Part shown: positions 43,262-51,247 of the stretch, one piece after another
How the letters are laid out: every line of letters begins with the position of its first letter
Numbering within the stretch: position 1 is the stretch's first letter
NCBI GenBank assembly: GCA_963776565.1
Contig: CAVZNF010000005.1
Location: 425,109-489,108 of the forward strand
Length of the DNA stretch: 64,000 nucleotides
DNA from: GMQP-bins7 sp963776565
Lineage (GTDB): Bacteria; Actinomycetota; Thermoleophilia; Gaiellales; Gaiellaceae
Direction of reading: 5' to 3'
Made by a program: the position numbers and the translations under genes
Notes under the pieces: model-generated
What the model saw: the letters and a program-made list of their open reading frames with translations, nothing else
What the model was told of the DNA's origin: nothing
Database searches by the model: none

Positions 43262-44236
43262 CTAGCCCCGCGCTGCAGCCTGGAGCTCAACCTCGGCCGG
43301 CTCGCCTCGGCGGAGCTCGCGGCTGCGCTCCGCCTCCGCGTTGAGTTCTGCGCCAAACAGGAGAGCGAGCGCGCTTAGCCAGAGCCAGGTGAGCATGACG
43401 ATGACTGCCGCCACCGACCCCCAGGCCTTGTTGTACGAGCCGAACTGGCTGACAAAAACAGCGAACGCACCGGATCCAAGAAGCCATACGACCACTGCCA
43501 ACGCGGTACCCAAGGTCAGAAACTGCCACCGGGGATGGTCGACGTCGGGGCCTAGATAGAGAATCGCCGCGAATGCCACGAGAAGACCAAGAATCAGCAC
43601 CGGCCACTGCACTGTCCACCACAGCCAGTCGATGAAGGCCTCAATGCCGACAGCTTCACCTATCCACCCTGAGAGCTGCGGGCCAAGCACGAGGAGCGCG
43701 AAGGCGAGGACAAACGCGAACAGCATCAAGATCACCATCACCAGCGCAGTCAGCCGGCGCTTGAGGAAGCCTCGCGTCTCGTCGCGTCCATAGGCGCTAT
43801 TGAGTGCCCACATGAGCGTCTGCATCGCGCCGGTCAGCGACCATGCGGCCAGTACCGTCCCGACAAGCGCCATCGCGATCCCCGAGCTTGCGTTGTTTTC
43901 GATGACTCGCGTCAGGCTGTCGTCGACCAGCGTCAGCGCCTCGCGCGGGACGACGCCTGCGAGCTTCTCGGTGATCGTCCCGATCGCATCGGGACTCGCA
44001 AACAAGTTGAACAACCCGACGGCGACGAGTAGCAAGGACGGAATCGCCAAGAACGAGTAGTAGGCGATGGCGGCCGCAAGGTTGGTGATGTGGTCATCGA
44101 GCGATTCCTTGCTGGCTCGAACCACGATCGCCCGATAGTCGCGGAGCGAGAGTACGGTTGGCGTCGGATCTGGAAGGCTCGGTTCGTCGTGCTCTGGTTG
44201 CGGCTGGGGCGCCACCTCAGGCCGACTAGTGGTCAC
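43262..44236 (-). CDS. YihY/BrkB-family inner membrane protein
   Basis: A 324-residue polytopic protein of the YihY (UPF0761) family. A cytoplasmic N-terminal tail ends in LDDHITNLAAAIAYYSFLAI, the family hallmark. About six membrane helices follow, with AWSLTGAMQTLMWALNSAYG and the terminal VAAVIVMLTWLWLSALALLF and GAELNAE motif. The family was once annotated as RNase BN, wrongly; its transport function is unsettled. The GTG start overlaps the stop of the upstream Pro-rich gene (GTGA). Confidence 0.9.
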   Translation of the reverse strand: MTTSRPEVAPQPQPEHDEPSLPDPTPTVLSLRDYRAIVVRASKESLDDHITNLAAAIAYYSFLAIPSLLLVAVGLFNLFASPDAIGTITEKLAGVVPREALTLVDDSLTRVIENNASSGIAMALVGTVLAAWSLTGAMQTLMWALNSAYGRDETRGFLKRRLTALVMVILMLFAFVLAFALLVLGPQLSGWIGEAVGIEAFIDWLWWTVQWPVLILGLLVAFAAILYLGPDVDHPRWQFLTLGTALAVVVWLLGSGAFAVFVSQFGSYNKAWGSVAAVIVMLTWLWLSALALLFGAELNAEAERSRELRRGEPAEVELQAAARG

Positions 44237-44535
44237 GGACTTTTAGCGCGCAAGCACGTCCGGTATCTCCACAATTCAGGCGGCGCGGGATCCGGCGGAA
44301 TCTGCAGATCCGATGACGGGTGAACGTCCGGCGGTTGCCGATTCGACCGAGGCTCCCGCTCCGGGATCAGATCTCCGCCAGGCGGCTCAGGCACAGGCAC
44401 CGGAACGCCTGGTCCGGGTGCAATTTGGGCTCGGTTCATCCATGAGCCATTGATGCCCGTGGGACGTGCGCGGCAAACCCGCTCGGCGAGCTCGCGCACG
44501 TCCTCTTCGGGAATCCGCAGACCGGCGAGATACAC
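44233..44535 (-). CDS. Proline-rich small protein coupled to YihY
   Basis: A 100-residue protein beginning MYLAGLRIPEEDVRELAERV, followed by a Pro-rich low-complexity tail (PGPGVPVPVPEPPGGDLIP). It is unrecognised, but two points support coding: its stop overlaps the YihY start (GTGA), and its first 15 codons recur at 39028-39072 with mostly silent or conservative changes (YLAGLQVPDDDVREL). GTG start. The tail may be extracellular or a linker; no signal peptide is seen. Confidence 0.5.
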   Translation of the reverse strand: MYLAGLRIPEEDVRELAERVCRARPTGINGSWMNRAQIAPGPGVPVPVPEPPGGDLIPEREPRSNRQPPDVHPSSDLQIPPDPAPPELWRYRTCLRAKSP

Positions 44536-44582
44536 GGCGCCGACGGTATCCGGGAGCGAGCGTTTCCTAACCGCCCCAGCGA

Positions 44583-44897
44583 CTAGCTGGCGCGCGAATC
44601 GTCCATCCGCAAGAGGTCGAGGAGCTCGCCAATCTCATGTTCGCGTTGCGAGGGGTGCCGCATGTGCGCCCTGCGATTGAGCGTGTAGTGATTGCGCCTT
44701 CCCTCACGCTCGCGGGACACATAGCCGGCCATGACGAGGTCAGAGACGATCCGCTGCGCCGCGCGCTCCGTTATTCCCACGGTTTCTGCGATATCGCGCA
44801 GCCGCGTGCGGGGGTTGCGCTGGAGACAGAGGAGCACCTGCGTGTGGCTCGTGACAAAACGCCAAGGTGCTGATTCAGGACTTGACATACCGGACAT
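44583..44897 (-). CDS. Winged-helix transcriptional regulator
   Basis: A 104-residue winged helix-turn-helix protein: WRFVTSHTQVLLCLQRNPRT, the recognition unit RLRDIAETVGITERAAQRIV, SDLVMAGYVSREREGRRNHY as the wing. This is the MarR/ArsR-like pattern used by DNA-binding repressors; no effector domain is evident. It is divergent from the STAS gene across about 60 AT-rich bases (ACATATATTACGTACTTTACG), so it may control both. ATG at 44897 or 44888 possible. Confidence 0.75.
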   Translation of the reverse strand: MSGMSSPESAPWRFVTSHTQVLLCLQRNPRTRLRDIAETVGITERAAQRIVSDLVMAGYVSREREGRRNHYTLNRRAHMRHPSQREHEIGELLDLLRMDDSRAS

Positions 44898-44958
44898 ATA
44901 TTACGTACTTTACGAGTCGTCAGTGAGCGTATCCAACTTCTCGGAAGGAGGGACCGTG

Positions 44959-45291
44959 ATGTCTGTGTTCGAGATATCGCCGCTCGTGAACGGGAAGGGC
45001 CTACGCTTGGAAGGAGAGCTCGATCTCGCGGCTTCGCCACGACTCACGGAAGCACTCCTCGACTTCGCCACGTCGGAGCGCGAGGTACATCTCGATCTCA
45101 GCGAAGTTAGCTTCATGGACAGCTCCGGGCTACGTGTGATCCTGGCGCTTGCCCGCTCGCGCGCAGATATTGGGTCGGTCGTCCTCCTCGATCCCTCTGC
45201 GGCCGTCGTGCGAATCTTCGAGATCATGGGGATCGACGAGCATCCGGGGGTCGAGATACGGCACCTGGGCGCCGAACCGGTAACCGTCTGA
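44959..45291 (+). CDS. STAS anti-sigma factor antagonist
   Basis: A 110-residue STAS-domain protein of the SpoIIAA/RsbV type: GKGLRLEGELDLAASPRL, then the phosphorylation site in VSFMDSSGLRVILAL with the conserved Asp-Ser-Ser-Gly, and a C-terminal helix VVRIFEIMGI. Unphosphorylated protein would bind an anti-sigma kinase and release a stress sigma factor. No kinase or sigma factor is adjacent. GGAGGG upstream favours ATG 44959 over GTG 44956. Confidence 0.85.
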   Translation: MSVFEISPLVNGKGLRLEGELDLAASPRLTEALLDFATSEREVHLDLSEVSFMDSSGLRVILALARSRADIGSVVLLDPSAAVVRIFEIMGIDEHPGVEIRHLGAEPVTV

Positions 45292-46310
45292 GCTGCCCGG
45301 GTCTGCCGTCGCCGCCGTGTCCTACGATGCGCACTGGGGATTAGGGGCGCGTCCGGGGGGTGGAACTGGATCGAGCGCGTCGTAGGTGAAGCCCGTGAAA
45401 TCTGGAGCGCGCGTCAGGCGTCTCTAGTCCCCTTCTATCACTCGGAAGATCCAGACCGCGCACACGGTCTAGTGATCGGGTCGCTACTCCATCCGAGGGC
45501 GCTCCATTTGGTTCGTCACCTGCCGAGATCGAGGGGGCGTCGCCTACCGCCTGCGGCCGTCCCCTCCGTCTTCTCTCTGTCGAGCACGACAGCCGGGTAC
45601 TCGGATCTCGCAGGCCGGGCACCGCCCCGAACGACTCGCAATGGTGAGCCGGGCGCGTGCCAAATAGTCGGTGGGGGAAGGAGGGGAACCGACCAGGGCG
45701 CACCCGGCCCAACAGGGGCCGGGCAACCGAGCCGTCGTGTGCCCTGCGGTCAGGCGCGACGCGCGACTCCGACTTACCGACGTGCAGTCGCCGGCCTCAG
45801 TAGACAGTGTGCGCCTGTACGCGGGGGCTGGGCAAGCAGGCGCGCGGGCAGCGCGCCATGCGTCCGCGTCGCTCGAACGAGAGCGTTGCGTGGGTCGACG
45901 ATAATCCCGCATCATCACCACTCCGCGTTTCGTAGACGGTTTGGCCTCCGCCAAAATGAAAGCGGCTTCCACTAGTCGAGACACTGCTAGTTGAGCCCGA
46001 GCGCGCCGGTGCCTCGCCTCGCTGCGCTGACGGCCCGAGCCAATCGAACGCCAGGCCGCTCGAGACTCGATCGAACGCATGCGCAGCAGTGAGGCCGGAC
46101 GTAGGAGGAGGGGATAGCTGCGGCTACTGCCCCCTCGTCGGCCCCTCGGGAACCGCCCTGTTCAAGGCAAACGCCCGACCTCTCCTGATGCGTGCACGGA
46201 GAGTGTCAGACGCGCGATGGGCTCGGCATGCTCCGTTCGGGGCACCCGAGAGAGGGGCCGGGTGGCTGCCTGAACGCCGCAGTTTCTCGTCTCGACGAAT
46301 CGGAGCCGGT
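45292..46310. other. About 1 kb with no recognisable gene
   Basis: No frame here has the codon bias or motifs of a gene; the open frames are Arg-rich and shadow-like. One strong hairpin, CCCGGCCC-AACA-GGGGCCGGG, lies near 45704-45724, without a T-tract on either strand. I found no tRNA, repeat or insertion sequence. It may be untranslated regulatory DNA or a decayed element. Confidence 0.45.
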
Positions 46311-47677
46311 TCATCCGCCGATGCGGATCATCTTCCGGTTGACGAACTCCTCGGTGGCGTAGCGGCCGAGCTCGCGGCCGAACCCAGAGCGCTTGACGCC
46401 GCCGAACGGGAGTTCGGCTGCGTCTGCTCCGACGACGTTCACGAACACCATCCCAGCTTCGATTCGATCGGCGACGCGCAATGCCTGATCGGGGTCGGTG
46501 GTGAAGACGAACGAGCCGAGCCCGTACGGCGTGTCGTTGGCGACCGCGACAGCCTCGTCCTCAGAATCGACTCGATACACGATCGCTACCGGCCCGAACA
46601 ACTCCTCACGGTGTACGCGGTTGTCCGGGGTGACCCCCGTGAGGACGCCGGGCGCGACGAAGTTGCCATCGCGTGTCCCGCCAACGAGAGTGGCACCCCC
46701 GCCACCGCCCGGCGCAGCTGGTCTTCAAGCCGGTCGGCGGCTGTCGCCGAGGAAAGAGGTCCCATCGCCGAGTCGGGCAAGGATGGGTCGCCGGGCTCGA
46801 TCGCCGTCAGCGCCTCGGTCAGCTTGCTCACGAAAGGCTCGTAGAGGTCGGACGCGACAACGAATCGCTTGGCAGCGTTACAGGCCTGGCCGGCGTTCTC
46901 GAGCCGGGCAGTGACCGCAGACTCCACCACACCGTCAAGGTCATCCGTGCTCAGCAGGACGAACGGGTCCGAACCACCCAGCTCGAGCACGACCTTCTTG
47001 AGGTTGCGTCCAGCGATCTCCGCGACTGCCGCGCCCGCTCGCTCCGAGCCGGTCACCGAAACACCCTGCACTCGCGGATCGGCGATAACTTCGACGATCT
47101 GGTCGTTCGTGGCGTAGATGTTGGTGTACGCGCCCATGGGGAAGCCGGCGTCGTCGTACACGGTCTGCATGGCGGCGGCCGACTCTGGGCATTGGGGCGC
47201 GTGCTTCAGCAGGATCGCGTTGCCCACGACGAGGTTCGGCCCGGCGAATCGGGCAACCTGGTAGTACGGGTAGTTCCACGGCATGATCCCGAGGATCACG
47301 CCGACGGAGCTGCGACGAACGAACGCCGAACCGTCTCCCTCTGAGAGGCTGATCGGCTCATCCGCCAACAGGGTTGTGGCGTTGTCGGCGTAGTACTGGT
47401 AGATCGCGGAACAGAAGTCGACCTCGCCGAGGGCCTGGTCGACCGGCTTGCCCATCTCGCGGACGATGATCTCTGCGAGCTCACCGCGGCGTTCCAGATG
47501 CAGTTCGCCCACGCGTCGGACCAGCGCGGCGCGCTCCTCGATCGTCGCAGTGCGCGACCACTCGCGGTGCGCCCGATCGGCCGTCGCGATCGCGTCCGCG
47601 AGCTCCGCATCACCGATCGTCAGGTACGCCTTGACTAGTTCGCCCGTTGCCGGATTGGTCACCGCATAGTCGCTCAC
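46311..47677 (-). CDS. Aldehyde dehydrogenase, succinate-semialdehyde type (frameshifted)
   Basis: Oxidises an aldehyde to its acid with NAD(P). The catalytic Cys is in ENAGQACNAAKRF, the general base Glu in VVLELGGSDPF, and the cofactor Asn in MPWNYPYYQ. The C-terminal part LFGPVAIVYRV ... LPFGGVKRSGFGRELGRY is in another frame; the connecting segment ATLVGGTRDGNFVAPGVLTG appears after adding one base in the C-run 46696-46700. The closest pattern is GabD-like succinate-semialdehyde dehydrogenase. A link to the glutamate decarboxylase at 56 kb (GABA shunt) is possible but unproven. Confidence 0.87.
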
Positions 47678-47775
47678 ATTGTCCTCCTGCTAGGACGTCG
47701 CTTTACCGTGTTGTTCCATCGTCACAAGCACTAGAGCAGTACGGGGGCGTCAGTTCAGCCCGGACAGCTCGGAGG

Positions 47776-48096
47776 CTACGCCGTTCGTGCTGTCTTATCC
47801 ATTCGATGCCAGCGGATGAAGCCACAGTTTTCACACGAGTACGCCAAGGCTTCGAGCCCGCCCTCAAGGGCTTGGAGGGTTGAGTGGCCGTCGAGGAGTA
47901 CCCAGGTCGTGTGACCACACATCGGGCACTTTCGCGATTCGTCGACGACTTTCTTGCCCACACTCGAACTGTAGACCGACTCGAACGCCCGCTCGTCGAT
48001 CCGCAGGTAGTCGGCGAGTTCGGGATCGTTGTCCGCGATGTTCGCGGCTTGAGCAGAGGCAAGTACGCATACTGGATCGAGATGCTCGTCTACCAC
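47776..48096 (-). CDS. Zinc-ribbon hypothetical protein
   Basis: A 106-residue protein. Two CxxC pairs (SRKCPMCGHTTW and AYSCENCGFIRW) form a zinc ribbon in the C-terminal half. The N-terminal half (ADNDPELADYLRIDERAFES) is helical. Its 5' end overlaps by about 15 bases the divergent gene starting at 48082, if both starts are right; a shorter form cannot be excluded. Role unknown; zinc ribbons of this sort often bind nucleic acids. Confidence 0.55.
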   Translation of the reverse strand: MVDEHLDPVCVLASAQAANIADNDPELADYLRIDERAFESVYSSSVGKKVVDESRKCPMCGHTTWVLLDGHSTLQALEGGLEALAYSCENCGFIRWHRMDKTARTA

Positions 48097-48402
48097 CGCA
48101 CGTACCGCGCGAGCAAGATCGTCCGGGACGGCTTCCGCGACGACACCTGGACGCGGCCAGGACTCGGCAGGAAGCGAGGCGTGTTCATCTCACCCGACTG
48201 GCTCGACGAGCACGAGGGTGTAGACGGTGACGCCGTGCTCGAACTCGATATCGACGAGGCGCTGTTCGCACAGCACGAATGGATGGCGAAGGACAGGACC
48301 TACCGTGAGGCGATGATCCCGGCCAGAGAACTCAACCGTTACCCGGTCCGCCTGCTCAACCAAGGTGAGATCGACAAGCTGCGTCAGAGGCGCTTCGGTT
48401 AG
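48082..48402 (+). CDS. Hypothetical protein with ART-like HRT motif
   Basis: A 106-residue protein. MLVYHRTYRASKIVRDGFRD and GVFISPDWLDEHEG resemble the opening strands of small ADP-ribosyltransferase-like folds (a His-Arg-Thr after the first strand, then a helix leading to GF+D), known from toxins and orphan domains. The middle DAVLELDIDEALFAQHEW and the end RYPVRLLNQGEIDKLRQ are less familiar. No catalytic Glu can be assigned with confidence. It is head-to-head with a zinc-ribbon gene. Confidence 0.5.
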   Translation: MLVYHRTYRASKIVRDGFRDDTWTRPGLGRKRGVFISPDWLDEHEGVDGDAVLELDIDEALFAQHEWMAKDRTYREAMIPARELNRYPVRLLNQGEIDKLRQRRFG

Positions 48403-48457
48403 GACTAGGGGGCAGGGTGCCGGCGGCCTTCCTCTCTGGGGCTACAGTCGCGTTGTT

Positions 48458-48817
48458 GTGCCGCTGCGGATCCTCCTTCGGCCTAATCCGTCGGAATATC
48501 GTCTCTTTCGCGAGCAGTACGAAGGACTCGCCGAAGACTTGGAAGAGGAAGGCGTACTCGTGCGTCTCCTGCCGACCGCGGAAGTGCATGGACATGCAGC
48601 CCTTCCAACAAGCAACTGGGAGAGCGGCGAGGAGGACTACGACCTCGTGATTCAGGTCGGTTCCTCGGTAGAAGAGATCGTCGGTACCGCGAGGCTCGTC
48701 GAGTTTGTGCAGCGCAGGCTGCGAGGTCTCGAAGAACCAGGCATGGCGCTACGCCGCGCGAACATCTATCTCGCGAACGGCGAGAAACACGAGTTCAGAC
48801 TCGATGCCGACGAGTAA
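48458..48817 (+). CDS. Hypothetical protein
   Basis: A 119-residue acidic protein of unknown function: LRILLRPNPSEYRLFREQYE, GLAEDLEEEGVLVRLLPTAE, then DYDLVIQVGSSVEEIVGTAR and LVEFVQRRLRG. The strand-helix pattern with VGSS and a long amphipathic helix resembles small effector-associated domains (EACC1-like) found beside proteases and NTPases, but this is only a resemblance. GTG 48458 fits the start of the first strand. It follows the ART-like gene on the same strand after 55 bases. Confidence 0.5.
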   Translation: MPLRILLRPNPSEYRLFREQYEGLAEDLEEEGVLVRLLPTAEVHGHAALPTSNWESGEEDYDLVIQVGSSVEEIVGTARLVEFVQRRLRGLEEPGMALRRANIYLANGEKHEFRLDADE

Positions 48818-49018
48818 CGGCGCAAAGCACCGAGCCGGTTGCGCCCTCGTCCGGCAACCCAACTGACCTTCGCCGAAGCGTTAGCCACTCAGGGAGCCAT
48901 CAACCTCGGAAGCTCCGTACTCGGTGCGGCCGGGACTTATGGAAGGCGGGTGAGCGAGTCAACCCCGAGAGCTTGCGATCCGGTTGACCTTGTTCGACGA
49001 CCACGCGAGGATCTGGCC

Positions 49019-49406
49019 GTGCCGCGTACGCTCATGATCGTCGTCCTAATTCTGGTGCTCGCTGGATGCGGGGGGTCGGACCCGGAGTCGTCAGAGGCAC
49101 CGACGACGACTGAGACTACGCAGACGATCGTGAGCAAGGACAACCCGCTTGCGTGCCTCGAGGAGGCTGGGCTGTCCAACGTGGAGGAGGTAGAGGTAGG
49201 CCTCTGGCGCGGACTCCACGAAGATCCGGCCTTCGCGATCGTCGTGCACAAGCTCAGGAGACCGGCAAAAGCCCCGATCGTCGTCGCTGGGGCGTACGCC
49301 GTGACGGGATCATTCAAGGTCGCTGCAGAGGGCACAGGGCTACCGAACTCGGGGACTCGATGCCGATTTTCTGGTGCAAGAGGTCGCGGACTGCTTAGGC
49401 GACTAG
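49019..49406 (+). CDS. Small lipoprotein (frameshifted near the end)
   Basis: About 128 residues. A clean lipoprotein signal (RTLMIVVLILVLAGC, lipobox VLAGC) is followed by a Ser/Thr-rich linker (SSEAPTTTETTQTIV) and a small domain (ACLEEAGLSNVEEVEVGLWR ... AIVVHKLRRP). A one-base insertion near 49337 separates the likely end RTRGLDADFLVQEVADCLGD. GTG start at 49019. The restored stop TAG at 49404 lies in a CTAG shared with the convergent gene. Confidence 0.55.
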
Positions 49407-49915
49407 CGCCACACTCTTCCCCTCAGCGTTTGGACGGTGTAGGTGGCGTTTTCGGTCTCGGTGCCTTTGCCTTGTAGCCCCTTGTACGCCCGCGTCGCGG
49501 ACTCGATCTTCCAGCGCGAGACGACCGGTCTTCGTGTCGTGTCGATCTTCACCAAGTAGGTGATCCCGCCCTTCTTGCCCTTCGTGACGAACCGAAGCAA
49601 GATCACCGAGTCGTTCGCACCGGTCAGCCCCCGGTACGTGGTGACGGTCCCCCGGTCTGTGATCGCGCCGCTGGCCTTGAATATGCCCAAGCCCGCGATC
49701 CCGCCATCGGTCTCCTCCTCCAGAGCGCGTTCCGTGTCCGTGAAGACGACCTTCACCGGTCTCTTCTCCGCGGGCGTCGTGACGTTTGACGCAGTCTGTG
49801 CATCGTTGCCGCCCGACCGAGTCGCAAGAACCGCGACCACTACAACAACGACGAAGAAACCCCCCGTCAGTACCAGCGCCAGCCGCATCGGGCTGAAGCC
49901 CGGAAGGTTCCTCAT
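49403..49915 (-). CDS. Membrane-anchored beta-barrel-like hypothetical protein
   Basis: A 170-residue protein: an N-terminal membrane anchor (LALVLTGGFFVVVVVVAVLA), a linker and an extracytoplasmic domain rich in beta strands (GAITDRGTVTTYRGLTGAND, SVILLRFVTKGKKGGITYLV, RWKIESATRAYKGLQGKGTE, NATYTVQTLRG). The pattern of ESATRAYKGLQGKGT followed by TYT is similar to the closing strands of allene-oxide-cyclase-like/dirigent beta barrels. Function unknown. ATG 49915 is preferred. Confidence 0.6.
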   Translation of the reverse strand: MRNLPGFSPMRLALVLTGGFFVVVVVVAVLATRSGGNDAQTASNVTTPAEKRPVKVVFTDTERALEEETDGGIAGLGIFKASGAITDRGTVTTYRGLTGANDSVILLRFVTKGKKGGITYLVKIDTTRRPVVSRWKIESATRAYKGLQGKGTETENATYTVQTLRGRVWR

Positions 49916-50138
49916 CTCGCAAGCACCCAACCAGAGTCACATTTGCTTGTCAACATTGTCACAAAGAAGCCCGCAAGCAGCGTGGGTAGCAAACGTCACA
50001 CCGAGGGTCCGGCGAATCGAGAAACCGCCATCCCCACGGATCGCGTAGATCGTTGGGATCTCAGACGAGACGCCGCCCCGCAAGCGTCGGTCGCTTGACC
50101 ATTCGTGCCAAACGACCGATAGCTGTCGAGTGTTCGAC

Positions 50139-50405
50139 ATGGCGTTCTTCGGCGGGGCCTTCTCCGAACGTGTTCGAGCGTTTAGTCACGCCCACCAGGA
50201 TGCGAACGTCCGGCTCGAGGTCGTGACGCTGAACGGCGAGCGGCTCGACGCCCTGGAGCTCAGCGCTGTCGAGAGTGGAACGAGGGTCTCCACGCGCGAC
50301 AACCGACTGGTCTTTCTGCCGTACTCGCTGATCGCGTATGTGGACGTCGCGATCTTGCAGGATCATCGCATCGCGGGTTTTCAGCTCCTGCTCGACTCCG
50401 AATAG
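50139..50405 (+). CDS. Small hypothetical protein
   Basis: An 88-residue protein. Its second half is strand-rich (NVRLEVVTLNGERLDALELS, STRDNRLVFLPYSLIAYVDV), looking like a small beta barrel (Sm/SH3-like), perhaps nucleic-acid-binding. I do not recognise a family. ATG 50139 is chosen over GTG 50130. It is isolated, with about 200 bases of unassigned sequence on each side. Confidence 0.45.
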   Translation: MAFFGGAFSERVRAFSHAHQDANVRLEVVTLNGERLDALELSAVESGTRVSTRDNRLVFLPYSLIAYVDVAILQDHRIAGFQLLLDSE

Positions 50406-50616
50406 AGCGCCCGCCCCGACGTCGTGTCGAGCCCGCGGGCTCTCGGTTGTCCATTCGGCTGGCGACTCTCGTACCGGGCAGGCATTCGGGCCGAGAGCCG
50501 CCAGCACTAGTTCGTCAGACGACACCCAGCGGCGACAGCTAGCCGACTTCACGTTCTTCGAACGTCAGCTTCGCGCAGACTTCGTGATCGAACGTGCCAC
50601 CGGATAACGTCTCGGC

Positions 50617-51174
50617 GTGGCGCTCACGGACGACGAGATACGTGCGGCGACCGTCGGAGATCTCACCGAGCACAACGCGACGATCGAGCTCGCCGAGTAC
50701 GACCCCGAGTGGCCGCGACTGTTCGAGCGCGAGGCGACCCGGATCCGGGCGGCGCTGGGTTCGAAGGCCGTGCAGGTCGAACATGTCGGGTCGACGTCGG
50801 TGCCGGGCCTGGCGGCGAAGCCGCTGATCGACATCATCCTGGTGGTGGCCGACTCGTCCGACGAGGACGCCTACGTGCCCGAGCTCGAGAGCGCCGGCTA
50901 CACACTGCGAATCAGAGAGCCCGACTGGTACGAGCACCGGCTCTTCAAAGGCCCCGACACGAACGTGAACGTCCACACCTTCTCCGAGGGCTGCGAGGAG
51001 GTCGGGCGAATGCTCGCCTTCCGCGACTGGCTGCGCACGCACGACGACGACCGCGATCTGTACCTGAGCGCCAAGCGCGAGCTCGCAGCGCGCGAGTGGC
51101 GGTACGTGCAGAACTACGCGGACGCGAAGTCGGCGGTCGTTCAGGAGATCAACGCGCGAGCGCAGTCCGGGTAG
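50617..51174 (+). CDS. GrpB-family (UPF0157) nucleotidyltransferase-fold protein
   Basis: A 185-residue GrpB protein. YDPEWPRLFEREATRIRAAL, the motif VEHVGSTSVPGLAAKPLIDI (nucleotidyltransferase GS...D signature) and DVNVHTF-type strand (NVNVHTFSEGCEEV) are intact, ending with the helix DLYLSAKRELAAREWRYVQN. Members have the minimal nucleotidyltransferase fold; some are fused to dephospho-CoA kinase, but the substrate of the free form is unknown. GTG start. Confidence 0.88.
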   Translation: MALTDDEIRAATVGDLTEHNATIELAEYDPEWPRLFEREATRIRAALGSKAVQVEHVGSTSVPGLAAKPLIDIILVVADSSDEDAYVPELESAGYTLRIREPDWYEHRLFKGPDTNVNVHTFSEGCEEVGRMLAFRDWLRTHDDDRDLYLSAKRELAAREWRYVQNYADAKSAVVQEINARAQSG

Positions 51175-51247
51175 ATAGCTGGATACGCGTGCGCCGCGAA
51201 GCCGTCAGTATTCGCGAGCACGACGCCATCGCAACGAGAGGAGCCCT

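Noticed and set aside
43262..44236. Annotation of the YihY-family gene as ribonuclease BN.
   Set aside because: That older label came from a misassignment; the protein is polytopic with no nuclease motif, and the window's tRNA-processing enzyme is the RNase Z at 17.4 kb.
45341..46080. Two open frames on the minus strand in the 1-kb gap.
   Set aside because: Arg/Ser/Pro-rich composition, no motif, no ribosome site and no conservation signal visible.
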